NCBI GenBank assembly: GCA_029779755.1
Contig: JAKOZZ010000154.1
Location: forward strand, 1 to 37,458
Origin: Pseudomonadota bacterium
Lineage (GTDB): Bacteria > Pseudomonadota > Gammaproteobacteria > Burkholderiales > Burkholderiaceae_E
DNA: 37,458 bases
Direction: 5' to 3'
Position 1 is the first letter of the stretch, and the number at the start of each line of letters is the position of its first letter. The notes under the pieces are model-generated. The model searched no databases. It saw only the letters and a list, made by a program, of their open reading frames with translations, and was not told the DNA's origin. Both the position numbers and the translations under genes were made by a program. This document shows positions 24,605 to 35,097 of this stretch, one piece after another.

Positions 24605-25798
24605 ATGCTGTCGCTCACGGTCCTGGGTGCCACCGGATCCATCGGTGCGAGCACGCTCGACGTCGTCGCCCGCCATCCCGATCGCTACCGCGTCTTCGCG
24701 CTGTCGGGCAACCGCCGCGTCGACGACCTCGCGGCGCTGTGCGTGCGCTTCGCCCCGCGCTATGCGGCGGTGCCCGACGCCGAGCCCGCGCGGCGCCTGC
24801 GTGCGCTGCTGCGCGCGGCGGGCTGCACGACCGAGGTGCTCGACGGGCCCGACAGCCTCGCACAGATCAGCGCGGCGCCGGAGGTCGACGCCGTGATGGC
24901 GGCGATCGTCGGCGCCGCCGGCCTGGCGCCGACGCTGGCCGCGGCGCGGCGCGGCAAGCGCATCCTGCTGGCCAACAAGGAGGCGCTGGTGATGGCCGGG
25001 CCGGTGTTCGTCGCGGCCGCGCGCGACGCGGGTGCCGTGGTGCTGCCGATCGACAGCGAGCACAACGCGATCTTCCAGTGCCTGCCGGCCGACGTCCAGG
25101 GCGACGCCCGCGCGATGCCGGCGGCCGGGGTGCGCCGCATCCTGCTGACCGCCTCGGGCGGACCGTTCCGCACGCGGCCGCTGGCGCAGATGCACACGGT
25201 TACGCCCGACGAGGCCTGCGCGCATCCGAACTGGAGCATGGGGCGAAAGATCTCGGTCGACTCGGCGACGATGATGAACAAGGGTCTCGAACTGATCGAA
25301 GCCCATCTGCTGTTCGGTCTTCCGCAGGAGCGCATCGAGATCGTCGTGCACCCGCAGAGCGTGATCCATTCGATGGTCGAGTACCTCGACGGCTCGGTGC
25401 TGGCGCAGCTCGGCAATCCCGACATGCGCACGCCCATCGCCCATGCGCTGGCCTATCCCGAGCGGATCGCCAGCGGGGTGGGGGCGCTCGACCTGCCGGC
25501 GCTCGGCCGCCTCGACTTCGAGCCGCCCGATCCCGTGCGCTTCCCCTGTCTGCGCCTGGCGCGCGAGGCGCTCGCGGCCGGGGCCGCCGGGCCGTGCGTG
25601 CTGAACGCCGCCAACGAGGTCGCCGTCGAGGCGTTCCTGGCAGGGCGCATCGCGTTCCCCGACATCGCCGCCACGGACGAGGCCGTCCTCGCGGCACTGG
25701 GCCACCGCCCGTCGCCGGCGGATGTCGCCGGCGTGCTGGCGCTGGACGCCGAGGCCCGTTCGCTGGCGCAATCGCGGATCGAGAGGTGCGCCCGATGA
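24605..25798 (+). CDS. dxr: 1-deoxy-D-xylulose 5-phosphate reductoisomerase
   Basis: Converts DXP to MEP, the committed step of the non-mevalonate isoprenoid pathway, with NADPH. 397 residues. GATGSIG (8-14) binds [16 protein letters not shown], the metal and substrate region [39 protein letters not shown] and [12 protein letters not shown] are all present. The start is the ATG after GAGGT; the frame is open upstream inside cdsA. The stop overlaps rseP (ATGA). Confidence 0.97.
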   Translation: MLSLTVLGATGSIGASTLDVVARHPDRYRVFALSGNRRVDDLAALCVRFAPRYAAVPDAEPARRLRALLRAAGCTTEVLDGPDSLAQISAAPEVDAVMAAIVGAAGLAPTLAAARRGKRILLANKEALVMAGPVFVAAARDAGAVVLPIDSEHNAIFQCLPADVQGDARAMPAAGVRRILLTASGGPFRTRPLAQMHTVTPDEACAHPNWSMGRKISVDSATMMNKGLELIEAHLLFGLPQERIEIVVHPQSVIHSMVEYLDGSVLAQLGNPDMRTPIAHALAYPERIASGVGALDLPALGRLDFEPPDPVRFPCLRLAREALAAGAAGPCVLNAANEVAVEAFLAGRIAFPDIAATDEAVLAALGHRPSPADVAGVLALDAEARSLAQSRIERCAR

Positions 25799-27159
25799 GC
25801 TTTCTGCAGACCCTGGTTTCGTTCCTGGTGGCGTTGACGCTGCTGATCTTCGTGCACGAGATGGGCCACTACCTGGTGGCGCGCTGGTGCGGCGTGAAGA
25901 TCCTGCGGTTCTCCATCGGCTTCGGCAAGCCGCTGGCCACCTGGACGGTGGGGCCCGACCGCACCGAGTGGGCGCTGTCGGCGATCCCCCTCGGCGGCTA
26001 CGTGAAGATGGTCGACGAGCGCGACACCAGCGCCGGCCCGATCCCGCCCGAAGACCTGCCGCGGGCGTTCACCCGGCAGTCGCTGGGGCGGCGGTCGCTG
26101 ATCGTCGTCGCCGGCCCGCTGGCCAATTTCCTGCTCGCGATCGCCCTGTACTTCGTGCTGAACTCCGTGGGTGTGCAGGAGCCGGCGGCGGTCGTCGCCG
26201 CGCCCGCGCCGTCCACCGCCGCGGCCGCGGCCGGGCTGGCCGCGGGCGACCGCGTGCTGGCGGTCGACGGGCGCGAGGTGCGCTCGTGGAACGAGGTGCG
26301 TCTGCGCATGATCGACGGCGTGATCGAGCGCCGAGCCATCCCCTTCGAGGTGCAGCGCGGCGACGCGCGCACCGCGCTGTCCATCGACACCGCCGGCCTG
26401 CCGGAGGGCGAGGTGGAGCGTGATTTCCAGCGCGCGCTGGGCCTGGAGCTCGCGGCCGGACGGGTCGTGATCGCCTCGGTCCTGCCCGAGGGCGCGGCCG
26501 CGCGGGCCGGCCTGCGGGCCGAAGACCAGGTGGTGGGGCTGGACGGCGCGCCGGTCACGCGCTCGACGGCGCTCATCGAGGCGATCCGCGCCAACCCCCA
26601 GCGTCCGCTGCGCCTGGACGTGCAGCGCGGCGCCGACCAGCTGCGCATCGAGATCGTCCCCGATGCGCGCGCCTCCGAGCGTCCCGACGAGGCCGGCCGG
26701 ATGGTCGGCCGCATCAACGCGGGCATCGCCAACCGGGTGCAGATGGTCGAGGTGCGGTTCGGGCCGCTCGAGTCGCTGCAGCGCGCGGCGGTCCAGACCT
26801 GGGACATGTCGGTCTTCTCGCTGCGCATGCTCGGCAAGATGCTGATGGGCGAGCTGTCCTGGCGCAACCTGAGCGGGCCGGTGTCGATCGCCGACTATGC
26901 CGGCCAGAGCGCGCGCATCGGGTGGTACGCGTACCTGTCGTTCATGGCGCTGATCAGCATCAGTCTCGGTGTGCTGAACCTGCTGCCGATCCCCGTGCTC
27001 GACGGGGGGCATTTGGTATATTACGGCCTCGAAGCAGTGCGCGGCCGACCCCTGTCGGAGCGCTTCGTGGAGATCACCCAGAAAGCCGGTCTTGCCATGA
27101 TCGCAGCCATGATGATCATGGCACTGTTCAACGACTTCACCCGTCTGATCGGATCGTAA
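25795..27159 (+). CDS. rseP: site-2 intramembrane zinc protease RseP
   Basis: Cuts the anti-sigma factor RseA and remnant signal peptides inside the inner membrane, as part of the sigma-E envelope-stress response. 454 residues. The zinc motif HEMGH (21-25) is in the first membrane helix; the third ligand lies in [12 protein letters not shown] near the C-terminus. Two PDZ domains lie in the periplasmic part: [21 protein letters not shown] and [20 protein letters not shown]. About four membrane helices. It overlaps dxr and shares one base with bamA, its functional partner in envelope homeostasis. Confidence 0.96.
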   Translation: MSFLQTLVSFLVALTLLIFVHEMGHYLVARWCGVKILRFSIGFGKPLATWTVGPDRTEWALSAIPLGGYVKMVDERDTSAGPIPPEDLPRAFTRQSLGRRSLIVVAGPLANFLLAIALYFVLNSVGVQEPAAVVAAPAPSTAAAAAGLAAGDRVLAVDGREVRSWNEVRLRMIDGVIERRAIPFEVQRGDARTALSIDTAGLPEGEVERDFQRALGLELAAGRVVIASVLPEGAAARAGLRAEDQVVGLDGAPVTRSTALIEAIRANPQRPLRLDVQRGADQLRIEIVPDARASERPDEAGRMVGRINAGIANRVQMVEVRFGPLESLQRAAVQTWDMSVFSLRMLGKMLMGELSWRNLSGPVSIADYAGQSARIGWYAYLSFMALISISLGVLNLLPIPVLDGGHLVYYGLEAVRGRPLSERFVEITQKAGLAMIAAMMIMALFNDFTRLIGS

Positions 27160-29474
27160 TGTCCCTATCGCGCCCGAAGCGCGGCTTACGCACGCGCTTC
27201 GCGGTGCGGGCCGTTGCGAGTCTTGCGGCCCTGGCATTCAGCCACGCGGCCTTCGCGTTCGACCCCTTCGTGGTGCGCGACATCCGCATCGAAGGGGTTC
27301 AGCGCACCGAACCCGGCACCATCTTCGGCTACCTGCCGGTCAAGGTCGGCGAGACGTTGACCGAGGACAAGGCCGCCGCGGCCGTCCGGACACTGTTCGC
27401 CACCGGATTCTTCAAGGACGTGCGGCTCGAGGTCGACGGCCAGGTGCTCGTCGTCTACCTCGAAGAGCGTCCGGCGATCGCCTCCATCTCGATCACCGGC
27501 GCCAAGGAGATCGACCAGGACACGATCAAGCGCGCGCTGCGCGACATCGGCCTGACCGAAAGCCGCATCTTCGACCGCAGCCTGCTCGAGCGCGGCGAGC
27601 AGGAGCTCAAGCGCCAGTACCTGTCGCGCGGCCGGTACGGGGCCCGCGTGACCTCGACCGTGACGCCCCTCGAGCGCAATCGCGTGGGCATCACGATGGC
27701 CGTGGAGGAGGGCGACGCGGCGACGATCAAGACGATCAGCATCGTCGGCAACAAGGCGTTCACCGAGAAGCAGCTGCTCGACGAGTTCCGCCTGTCCACG
27801 CCCACGTGGATGTCCTGGTACACCAAGAACGACCAGTACGCGCGCGAGAAGCTGGCGGGCGACCTCGAGGCCCTGCGCTCGTTCTACCTGAACCGCGGCT
27901 ACCTCGAGTTCTCCATCGACTCCACCCAGGTGTCGATCTCGCCCGACAAGGAGGACGTGCACCTCACGATCGGCATCACCGAGGGAGGCGTGTACCGGGT
28001 CAACGACGTCCGCTTCTCCGGGCAGATGCTCGGTCGCGAGTCCGAGTTCGCCGCGCTGATGACGCTCAAGCCGGGCGAGACCTTCTCCGGCCAGAAGCTG
28101 GCCGATTCGCAGAAGGCCATCACCGACCGGCTGGGCACGCTCGGCTACGCGTTCGCCAACGTCAACCCGGTGCCCGAGATCGACCGCGACAAGCGCGAGG
28201 TCAGCTTCGACGTGCTGATCGACCCGGGCAGGCGGGTGTACGTGCGCCGCATCAACGTGTCGGGCAATGCGCGCACGCGTGACGAGGTCATCCGCCGCGA
28301 GCTGCGCCAGTTCGAGGACGCGTGGTACGACTCCGAGAAGATCCGCCTGTCGCGCGAGCGGATCGGCCGGCTCGGCTACTTCACCGACGTGCGCATCGAC
28401 ACCGTGCCGGTCCCCGACGCCAACGACCAGGTCGACCTTTCGGTGACGGTCAGGGAGCAGGCCACCGGCGCGATCTCCATGGGTATCGGCCTGTCCAGTT
28501 CCGAACGGATCATCCTGTCGGGCTCGCTGAACCAGCAGAACTTCATGGGCACCGGCAAGTCGCTGGGGGTGGAGCTGAACACCAGCCGCATCAGCCGCAC
28601 CATCAGCGTGGCCTACACCGACCCGTACTTCACGCCCGACGGCGTGAGCCGCACGTTCGACCTGTACACGCGCACGTTCAATGCGGCGGCGCTGTCGCTG
28701 GGCGACTACAAATGGCGCTCCAACGGCCTGGGCCTGCGCTTCGGCGTGCCGTACACCGAGTTCGATCGCATCAGCTTCGGGGTCGCGGTCGAGGGCAACC
28801 AGCTCGAGCTCGGCGCCAACGCGCCGCAGCGCTTCCGGGATTACGTCGCCAACTTCGGCGACAGCAGCGTGGCGCTGCTGGGCGTGATCGGATGGCGGCG
28901 CGACTCGCGCGACAGCGCGTTCGCCCCCACCAAGGGCCGCTTCCAGACCGCCAACGTCGAGTTCTCGCTGCCGGCCGGCGACCTGCGGTACGCGCGGGCC
29001 AACTACAACCACCAGTTCTACTACCCGATCGGCAAGGACTACACGCTGGCGCTCAACGGCGACTTCGCGATCGGGCGGGCGTACGGCGGCAAGGCGTATC
29101 CGCTCTTCAAGAACTACTACGCCGGCGGTATCGGCACGGTCCGCGGCTTCGCGCAGTCGTCGCTGGGCCCCAAGGATCCGGTCGACAACGTCGCGCTCGG
29201 CGGACAGACCCGGATCGTCGGCAGCGCCGAGTTCATCTTCCCGCTGGCGGGCACCGGCAACGACCGCAGCTTCCGCACCTTCGTGTTCTTCGACGCCGGC
29301 AACGTCTACCAGGTGGGCAACATCGACCTGGGCGACCTGCGGTTCTCCACCGGCGTGGGCCTGAACTGGGCGTCGCCGATCGGGCCGATGAAGCTGAGCA
29401 TGGGCTTTCCGTTGCGGCGTCAGGAAGGCGATCGCACCCAGCGCCTGCAGTTCCAGGTCGGTACCGGCTTCTGA
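27159..29474 (+). CDS. bamA: outer membrane protein assembly factor BamA
   Basis: Inserts beta-barrel proteins into the outer membrane. 771 residues. A signal peptide (RTRFAVRAVASLAALAFSHA, cut likely after AFA near residue 34) is followed by five POTRA domains (about 35-435) and a 16-strand barrel. The conserved lid/loop motif is GTVRGFAQSSLGP, and the C-terminal strand ends with Phe (FQVGTGF), the outer-membrane targeting signal. It starts on the rseP stop (TAATG) without its own ribosome site, so it is probably coupled. Skp follows after 72 nt. Confidence 0.97.
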   Translation: MSLSRPKRGLRTRFAVRAVASLAALAFSHAAFAFDPFVVRDIRIEGVQRTEPGTIFGYLPVKVGETLTEDKAAAAVRTLFATGFFKDVRLEVDGQVLVVYLEERPAIASISITGAKEIDQDTIKRALRDIGLTESRIFDRSLLERGEQELKRQYLSRGRYGARVTSTVTPLERNRVGITMAVEEGDAATIKTISIVGNKAFTEKQLLDEFRLSTPTWMSWYTKNDQYAREKLAGDLEALRSFYLNRGYLEFSIDSTQVSISPDKEDVHLTIGITEGGVYRVNDVRFSGQMLGRESEFAALMTLKPGETFSGQKLADSQKAITDRLGTLGYAFANVNPVPEIDRDKREVSFDVLIDPGRRVYVRRINVSGNARTRDEVIRRELRQFEDAWYDSEKIRLSRERIGRLGYFTDVRIDTVPVPDANDQVDLSVTVREQATGAISMGIGLSSSERIILSGSLNQQNFMGTGKSLGVELNTSRISRTISVAYTDPYFTPDGVSRTFDLYTRTFNAAALSLGDYKWRSNGLGLRFGVPYTEFDRISFGVAVEGNQLELGANAPQRFRDYVANFGDSSVALLGVIGWRRDSRDSAFAPTKGRFQTANVEFSLPAGDLRYARANYNHQFYYPIGKDYTLALNGDFAIGRAYGGKAYPLFKNYYAGGIGTVRGFAQSSLGPKDPVDNVALGGQTRIVGSAEFIFPLAGTGNDRSFRTFVFFDAGNVYQVGNIDLGDLRFSTGVGLNWASPIGPMKLSMGFPLRRQEGDRTQRLQFQVGTGF

Positions 29475-29509
29475 CGGCGCACGCGCCGGGTGACGATGGG
29501 TGTTTGTGC

Positions 29510-29515
29510 GACAAT
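29510..29515 (+). promoter_or_regulatory. candidate -10 element before skp
   Basis: GACAAT, about 31 nt before the skp ATG, is a weak -10-like element in an AT-richer patch. No good -35. It may give skp its own transcript in addition to read-through from bamA. Confidence 0.25.
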
Positions 29516-29546
29516 TCGCGTTTTCGATCGAGGCACGGATACTCCG

Positions 29547-30053
29547 ATGAAATGGTGGCGTCACTGGCTGGTCGCGTGCTCCCTGGTGGCCGTTTCGCCG
29601 ATGCTGGCGGCTCAGGAAACGACCCGGATGGGCTACGTGAATACCGAGCGCATCCTGCGCGACGCCGTGCCGGCGAAGGCGGCGCAGCAGAAACTCGAGC
29701 AGGAGTTCAGCAAGCGCGACAAGGAGCTCCAGGATCTGGCCGCGCGCCTGAAGACGATGAGCGAGCGCCTCGAGCGCGATGCGTCCGTGACCAGCGAGTC
29801 CGAGCGCGTGCGCCGTCAGCGTGAGTTCTCCGATCTGGAGAAGGACTTCCAGCGCAAGCAGCGCGAGTTCCGCGAGGACCTCAACCAGCGCCGCAACGAG
29901 GAGCTCGCGCAGGTGGTCGAGAAGGCCAACCGCGTGATCCGGCAGATCGCCGAGCAGGAGAAGTACGACTTCGTGCTGCAGGAAGCCGTCTACGCCAGCC
30001 CGCGTGTCGACATCACCGACAAGGTGCTGCGCGCGCTGGCAAACGCCAAGTAG
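29547..30053 (+). CDS. skp: periplasmic chaperone Skp (OmpH family)
   Basis: Holds unfolded outer-membrane proteins on the way to BamA. 168 residues. Signal peptide [20 protein letters not shown] is followed by [24 protein letters not shown], the OmpH signature, then a long charged alpha-helical hairpin (about 45-130) and the C-terminal [22 protein letters not shown] strand. The ATG at 29547 is chosen because it begins the signal peptide; the open frame upstream is not signal-like. Confidence 0.93.
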   Translation: MKWWRHWLVACSLVAVSPMLAAQETTRMGYVNTERILRDAVPAKAAQQKLEQEFSKRDKELQDLAARLKTMSERLERDASVTSESERVRRQREFSDLEKDFQRKQREFREDLNQRRNEELAQVVEKANRVIRQIAEQEKYDFVLQEAVYASPRVDITDKVLRALANAK

Positions 30054-30076
30054 GTCGCGCGAAGCCGCCCGGCACG

Positions 30077-31153
30077 ATGGCACGGTCCCTCGCTGCCGCC
30101 GTCTCCGTTGCCGAGCTCGTGCGCCGCTTCGGCGGCGAAGTCTCCGGCGCAGCCGACCGGGGCATCCGTGGGCTGGCCACGCTGCATTCGGCCGGGCCCT
30201 CCGATCTCAGCTTTCTCAGTGCCGCGAAGTACCGGGCCGAGGCCGCCGTCACGCGCGCCGGTGCGGTTGTGGTCGCTGCGGCGCAGGCCGACGTGCTGCC
30301 ACCGGGGTGTGTGCGCATCGTGGTGGGCGACCCGTACGCCCATTTCGCGGCCATCGCACGCTGGTTCGCCGAGCAGGTGTCGCCGGCGGTGGCTCCGGCC
30401 GGGGTGCACGCGTCGGCCTGTGTCGCGCCCGGCGCGTCGCTCGGCGATGGCGTGCGCATCGCGGCCCACTGCGTGATCGACGACGGGGCCCGCATCGGCG
30501 ACGGTGCGGTGCTGGGCGCCGGCTGCGTGATCGGTCCGGGCGCCGTCATCGGGGCGGGCACGGTGCTCGCGCCCAACGTCACCGTGTACCACGACTGCAG
30601 CGTCGGCGCGCGCGGCATCGTCCATGCCGGCACGGTGATCGGGGCCGACGGCTTCGGATTCGCGCGCGAACAGGGGCGCTGGGCCAAGATTCCGCAGCTC
30701 GGCGCGGTGCGCATCGGCGACGACGTCGAGATCGGCGCCAACTGCACGATCGACCGCGGCGCGCTCGACGACACCGTGATCGGCGACGGCTGCAAGATCG
30801 ACAACCTGGTGCAGATCGCGCACAACGTGCGCATCGGCGAGCACACCGCGCTGGCCGGATGCGTGGGCGTGGCCGGCAGCGCCGTGATCGGGCGGCGCTG
30901 CATGATCGGCGGCAGCGCCGGCATCCTGGGCCATCTCGAGATCTGCGACGACGTCGTGATCTCCGCGATGAGCCTGGTCACCCGTTCCATCACCACGCCC
31001 GGCTTCTACAGCGGGGTCTATCCGCTCATGCCGAACGCCGACTGGGAGCGTTCGGCCGCGGTGGTGCGGCAGCTGCCCGCGCTGCGCCGCCGGATCCGAC
31101 AACTCGACGGCAGCGCCACCGGGCGCGGCCGTGACTCTCCTACCGAGGACTGA
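30077..31153 (+). CDS. lpxD: UDP-3-O-(3-hydroxyacyl)glucosamine N-acyltransferase
   Basis: Third step of lipid A synthesis: adds the N-linked 3-hydroxyacyl chain from acyl-ACP. 358 residues. The N-terminal uridine-binding domain includes [12 protein letters not shown]; the left-handed beta-helix of hexapeptide repeats follows ([20 protein letters not shown] onward). The catalytic His is His249 in [14 protein letters not shown]-terminal helix with an Arg-rich tail ends the protein. It precedes fabZ by 3 nt, lpxA and lpxB. Confidence 0.96.
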   Translation: MARSLAAAVSVAELVRRFGGEVSGAADRGIRGLATLHSAGPSDLSFLSAAKYRAEAAVTRAGAVVVAAAQADVLPPGCVRIVVGDPYAHFAAIARWFAEQVSPAVAPAGVHASACVAPGASLGDGVRIAAHCVIDDGARIGDGAVLGAGCVIGPGAVIGAGTVLAPNVTVYHDCSVGARGIVHAGTVIGADGFGFAREQGRWAKIPQLGAVRIGDDVEIGANCTIDRGALDDTVIGDGCKIDNLVQIAHNVRIGEHTALAGCVGVAGSAVIGRRCMIGGSAGILGHLEICDDVVISAMSLVTRSITTPGFYSGVYPLMPNADWERSAAVVRQLPALRRRIRQLDGSATGRGRDSPTED

Positions 31154-31156
31154 ACG

Positions 31157-31660
31157 ATGACGATGCTCGACATCCGGGCCATTCTCGAGCACCTGCCGCA
31201 CCGGTTCCCCTTCCTGCTGGTCGATCGCGTGCTCGAGATCGAGAAGGGCAAGCGCATCGTGGCGATCAAGAACGTCACGATCAACGAGCCGTTCTTCACC
31301 GGGCACTTTCCGCACCTGCCGGTGATGCCCGGTGTGCTGCAGATCGAGGCGCTGGCGCAGGCCGCCGGCATCCTGTCCTTCCAGACGATGGGGCGCGTCT
31401 CCGACGACCGTTCCGTCTACTACTTCGTCGGCATCGACAAGGCGCGCTTCAAGCGTCCGGTCGGCCCCGGAGACCAGCTGCGTCTGGAGGTCACCATCGA
31501 CCGGGTCGCCCGTTCGATCTGGAAGTACAGCGGGCGCGCCACCGTCGACGGACAGGTCAGCGCAGAGGCCGAGCTGATGTGCACGCTGCGCGAGATCGCG
31601 CCGGCCGACGGCGCCGCCGCGGACGCCCCCGGGCCGGCCGACGGCGCCGGGGCCGCCTGA
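31157..31660 (+). CDS. fabZ: 3-hydroxyacyl-ACP dehydratase FabZ
   Basis: Dehydrates 3-hydroxyacyl-ACP in fatty-acid elongation, competing with LpxA and LpxD for the same substrate pool. 167 residues. The hot-dog fold has His50 in [12 protein letters not shown] and Glu64 in QIEALAQ as catalytic pair; [13 protein letters not shown] is the conserved N-terminal segment. A Pro/Ala/Gly/Asp-rich tail of about 18 residues (about 150-167) extends beyond most FabZ proteins. Confidence 0.97.
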   Translation: MTMLDIRAILEHLPHRFPFLLVDRVLEIEKGKRIVAIKNVTINEPFFTGHFPHLPVMPGVLQIEALAQAAGILSFQTMGRVSDDRSVYYFVGIDKARFKRPVGPGDQLRLEVTIDRVARSIWKYSGRATVDGQVSAEAELMCTLREIAPADGAAADAPGPADGAGAA

Positions 31661-31677
31661 CGCACGCGAGGGTCGCC

Positions 31678-32469
31678 ATGTCCAGGATCCATCCCACTGC
31701 GATCGTCGAACCCGGCGCCCAGCTCGACGCCCACGTCGAGATCGGTCCGTACGCGGTGATCGGGCCGCACGTGTCCATCGGCAAGGGCACCGTGGTCGGC
31801 CCGCACGTGGTGATCGAAGGCCACACCTCGATCGGCCACGGCAACCGCATCTTCCAGTTCGCGTCGATCGGTGCGGCGCCGCAGGACAAGAAGTACCGCG
31901 ACGAGCCCACGCGGCTCGAGATCGGCAACGACAACACGATCCGCGAGTGCGTGACGATCAACCGCGGCACGGTGCAGGACGCGGGCGTCACCCGCGTGGG
32001 CAGCGGCAACTGGATCATGGCCTACGTGCACATCGCCCACGACTGCGTGGTGGGCGATCACACGATCTTCGCCAACACGACCAACCTGGGCGGCCACGTG
32101 CACATCGGCGACTGGGTGATCCTGGGGGGCAACTCGCAGGTGCACCAGTTCTGCAAGATCGGTGCGCATGCGATGACGGGCACCGGCACGGTCGTGCTGC
32201 ACGACATTCCGCCCTACGTGATGGCGTCGGGCAACACGGCCGGGGCGCACGGCATCAACAGCGAAGGCCTGCGCCGGCGCGGCTTCGACCCCGAGGCGAT
32301 CAATGCGATCCGTCGCGCGTACAAGACCCTGTACAAGAGCGGACTGACCCTCGACGAGGCGCGCAGCCAGCTGGCCGCGCAGGCGAAGGACCCGGCCAAC
32401 CCGCACCGGGAAGCGGTCGCGCTGCTGTCGGACTTCCTCGGATCGGTCACGCGCGGCATCGTGCGCTGA
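31678..32469 (+). CDS. lpxA: UDP-N-acetylglucosamine acyltransferase LpxA
   Basis: First step of lipid A synthesis: O-acylation of UDP-GlcNAc. 263 residues, beta-helix of hexapeptides ([29 protein letters not shown]). The catalytic base His121 in HIAHDC corresponds to E. coli His125. The acyl-chain ruler position, Gly173 in E. coli, aligns with Thr169 here (AHAMTGTG), hinting at a chain other than C14. The ATG is preceded by GAGGG; the upstream open frame is in the spacer. Confidence 0.97.
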   Translation: MSRIHPTAIVEPGAQLDAHVEIGPYAVIGPHVSIGKGTVVGPHVVIEGHTSIGHGNRIFQFASIGAAPQDKKYRDEPTRLEIGNDNTIRECVTINRGTVQDAGVTRVGSGNWIMAYVHIAHDCVVGDHTIFANTTNLGGHVHIGDWVILGGNSQVHQFCKIGAHAMTGTGTVVLHDIPPYVMASGNTAGAHGINSEGLRRRGFDPEAINAIRRAYKTLYKSGLTLDEARSQLAAQAKDPANPHREAVALLSDFLGSVTRGIVR

Positions 32470-32472
32470 ACG

Positions 32473-33624
32473 ATGAGCGCACGGCGCTTCGTGATGGTCG
32501 CGGGGGAGACCTCGGGCGACCTGCTGGCGGCCGACGTGCTGGACGGGCTGCACGCGCGGGTGACCGACGTGGCGGCTGCCGGCATCGGCGGGCGGGCGAT
32601 GGCCGAGCGCGGCTTCGAGCAGTGGTGGAGCACCGACGAGCTGTCGGTGCGCGGCTACGTCGAGGTGCTGCGCGCCTATCCGCGCCTGCTGCGCATGCGC
32701 AGCCAGCTGTTCGAGCGGGTGCTGCAGTGGCGTCCCGACGTCTTCGTCGGCGTCGACGCGCCCGATTTCAACCTCGAACTCGAGGTGCGGCTGCGCCAGC
32801 GGGGCGTCAAGGTCGCGCACTTCATCAGTCCGTCGATCTGGGCGTGGCGGCGCGAGCGCATCCACCGCATCCGCGAGGCGGTCGACCACATGCTGCTGGT
32901 CTTTCCGTTCGAGCGCGAGATCTACCGCGAGGCGGGCATCCCGGCCACCTACGTCGGGCATCCGCTGGCCGATCGCATACCCATGCAGACCGATGCCCGT
33001 GCGGCGCGCACGGCCCTCGCGCTCGACCCCGATCGCGCGACCGTGGCGCTGCTGCCCGGGAGCCGGCCTTCGGAGGTGCACTACATGGGCCGGGTGTTCG
33101 TCGAGACGGCCGCCTGGATGCACGGGCGTCGCGGCGACCTGCAGTTCGTGCTGCCGGCGGCCGGCGCGGCGCTGTTCGAGCGCCTGCAGGCGATGATCGC
33201 CGACCTGCCGCTGCCGCCCGGGCTGCGGCTGACCCTGGTGCAGGGGCGCTCGCACGAGGTGCTGGCCGCCGCCGACGTGGTGCTGGTGGCCAGCGGCACG
33301 GCCACGCTCGAGACCGCGCTGTTCCGGCGGCCCATGGTGGTTGCGTACCGGATGGCGTGGCTCACCTACCGCCTGATGCGCAACAAGGGCTATCTGCCCT
33401 GGATCGGCCTGCCCAACATCCTTGCACACGCGTCGCTGGTGCCCGAGTTCATCCAGGATGCCGCGCAGCCCGACGCCATGGGCGCCGCGCTCCTCGCGCA
33501 GCTCGACGATGCGCCGCTGCGCGCGCGTCTGGCCGAGCGCTTCGAGGCGATGCACCATGAGCTGCGCTGCGACTGCCCGCAGCGCGCGGCCGAGGTGCTG
33601 CTGTCGATGGGAGGCGCGCAATGA
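32473..33624 (+). CDS. lpxB: lipid-A-disaccharide synthase
   Basis: GT19 glycosyltransferase joining UDP-2,3-diacylglucosamine and lipid X to form the lipid A disaccharide; peripheral inner-membrane protein. 383 residues. [15 protein letters not shown] (about 9-23), [44 protein letters not shown] and [19 protein letters not shown] are family motifs. It starts 3 nt after lpxA and its stop overlaps rnhB by 4 nt. Confidence 0.97.
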   Translation: MSARRFVMVAGETSGDLLAADVLDGLHARVTDVAAAGIGGRAMAERGFEQWWSTDELSVRGYVEVLRAYPRLLRMRSQLFERVLQWRPDVFVGVDAPDFNLELEVRLRQRGVKVAHFISPSIWAWRRERIHRIREAVDHMLLVFPFEREIYREAGIPATYVGHPLADRIPMQTDARAARTALALDPDRATVALLPGSRPSEVHYMGRVFVETAAWMHGRRGDLQFVLPAAGAALFERLQAMIADLPLPPGLRLTLVQGRSHEVLAAADVVLVASGTATLETALFRRPMVVAYRMAWLTYRLMRNKGYLPWIGLPNILAHASLVPEFIQDAAQPDAMGAALLAQLDDAPLRARLAERFEAMHHELRCDCPQRAAEVLLSMGGAQ

Positions 33625-34205
33625 GCGGCGCCGTCTCCGGCCCCGTCTGCGGTGTCGACGAGGCCGGGCGCGGGCCGCTGGCGGGTCCCGTGTTCGCGGC
33701 GGCGGTGATCCTCGATCCGGCCGCGCCCATCGCGGGGCTGCGCGACTCCAAGCAGCTCAGTGCCCGGCGGCGCGACGTGCTGGCGGCGGAGATCCGCGCA
33801 CGCGCGCTGGCCTGGTCGATCGCGCAGGCCGACGTGGGCGAGATCGACACGCTGAACATCCTGCACGCGACGATGCTGGCGATGCGCCGTGCCGTGCTGG
33901 GGCTGGGCGTCGCGCCGGTGCTGGCGCGCGTCGACGGCAACCGGGCACCGGCCTTGCCCTGCGCGGTCGAGACACTGGTGGGCGGCGATGCGCTCGACCC
34001 CGCGATCTCGGCGGCGTCGATCCTGGCCAAGACGGCGCGCGACGCGCTCCTGGTCGAGCTGCACGCGCGCTGGCCGCAGTACCGCTTCGACCGTCACAAG
34101 GGCTATCCCACCGCCGAGCACCTGAGCCTGCTGCGCCAGCACGGGCCCACGCCCGAGCACCGCCGCAGCTTCGGCCCGGTGCGCCGCCTGCTCGAGCAGG
34201 GCTGA
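33621..34205 (+). CDS. rnhB: ribonuclease HII
   Basis: Cuts RNA in RNA-DNA hybrids and single ribonucleotides in DNA. 194 residues. The catalytic acids are in [15 protein letters not shown] (Asp13 and Glu14) and RVDGN, with a further Asp in [25 protein letters not shown] and [12 protein letters not shown] are also conserved. A good ribosome site GGGAGG (33609-33614) sits 6 nt before the ATG, inside the lpxB end. Confidence 0.97.
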   Translation: MSGAVSGPVCGVDEAGRGPLAGPVFAAAVILDPAAPIAGLRDSKQLSARRRDVLAAEIRARALAWSIAQADVGEIDTLNILHATMLAMRRAVLGLGVAPVLARVDGNRAPALPCAVETLVGGDALDPAISAASILAKTARDALLVELHARWPQYRFDRHKGYPTAEHLSLLRQHGPTPEHRRSFGPVRRLLEQG

Positions 34206-34208
34206 GCG

Positions 34209-35000
34209 ATGCGGCGCATCGTCTCGCGCGACAACCCGCTGTACCGCGAGCTGCTGGGCGTGGCCGGCTCGGCGCGCGAGCGCCGTCGCCGCGACGCCAG
34301 CCTGATCGAGGGCGTGCACCTGTGCGAGGCCTACCTGCAGCGCTTCGGCATGCCGCGCGTCGTCGCCGCCGGCGAATCGGCGTTGGCGTCGTCCGAGGTG
34401 TGTGCGCTGCTCGATGCCTTCGCACAGGGGGGCTGCACGCCGGTGATCCTGACGGATGCGCTGTTCAAGGCGCTGTCGGCGGTCGAGCACGGGGTCGCGA
34501 TCGCCTGCCTGATCGACACGCCGCGGGCCGTCCTGCCGGCGACGCTCGACGACGACCTCGTCTACCTCGATCGCGTGCAGGATCCGGGCAACGTCGGCAC
34601 CATCCTGCGCACCTGCGCAGCGGTCGGCGTGCGCCGCGTGATCACCGCGCCGCAGTCGGCATGGTGCTGGTCGCCGAAAGTGCTGCGCTCGGCGATGGGC
34701 GCGCATTTTGCGCTCGACATCCACGAGTCCGTCGCCTGGGACGCGGTACGGGGACGTCTGGCGCCCGCGGTGTCGGTGCGCGCGGCCGGCGCCGGCGCGC
34801 TCACCTGCCTGTACGACTGCGTGCTCGCCGGCCCGACGGCCTGGCTGTTCGGCCGCGAAGGCAGCGGACTCGACCCGGCGCTGATCGACGACCGGGTGCA
34901 GGGGGTGTCGATTCCGCAGTCGCCGGCGGTCGAGTCGCTCAACGTCGGGGTGGCCGCGGCGGTGTGCCTGTACGAGCAGCTGCGCCAGCGTCGGGGCTGA
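34209..35000 (+). CDS. SpoU/TrmH-family RNA 2'-O-methyltransferase
   Basis: A SPOUT-class methyltransferase, 263 residues. An N-terminal substrate-binding domain (about 1-100) is followed by the three SpoU motifs: DRVQDPGNVGTILRTCAAVG (121-140), LFGREGSGL (213-221) and IPQSPAVESLNVGVAAAVCL (235-254). These form the SAM-binding trefoil knot. The family methylates ribose in rRNA or tRNA; the exact target cannot be read from sequence. It is not clearly RlmB or TrmH. It lies 3 nt after rnhB and ends the cluster. Confidence 0.88.
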   Translation: MRRIVSRDNPLYRELLGVAGSARERRRRDASLIEGVHLCEAYLQRFGMPRVVAAGESALASSEVCALLDAFAQGGCTPVILTDALFKALSAVEHGVAIACLIDTPRAVLPATLDDDLVYLDRVQDPGNVGTILRTCAAVGVRRVITAPQSAWCWSPKVLRSAMGAHFALDIHESVAWDAVRGRLAPAVSVRAAGAGALTCLYDCVLAGPTAWLFGREGSGLDPALIDDRVQGVSIPQSPAVESLNVGVAAAVCLYEQLRQRRG

Positions 35001-35066
35001 GCGCGCCGCGGCGCCGGAGACGGCCCGCCGCACGCGTCGGCGACCCTGCTCAGCCGCGCGCTTCAA

Positions 35067-35097
35067 CTGCGCCCGTCAGCTGCGCCCGTCAGCTGCG
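35067..35097. repeat. 13-bp tandem repeat at the ppsR stop
   Basis: CTGCGCCCGTCAG at 35067-35079 and 35080-35092, then a partial CTGCG to 35097. The ppsR stop (35089-35091) lies inside the second copy and the first copy carries a second TGA downstream in the minus direction. It looks like a recent slippage duplication. Confidence 0.85.

Noticed and set aside
29475-29488. CGGCGC-AC-GCGCCG palindrome after bamA as a terminator
   Set aside because: It has no T-run and such GC palindromes are frequent by chance at this base composition. The close spacing of bamA and skp argues against a terminator.
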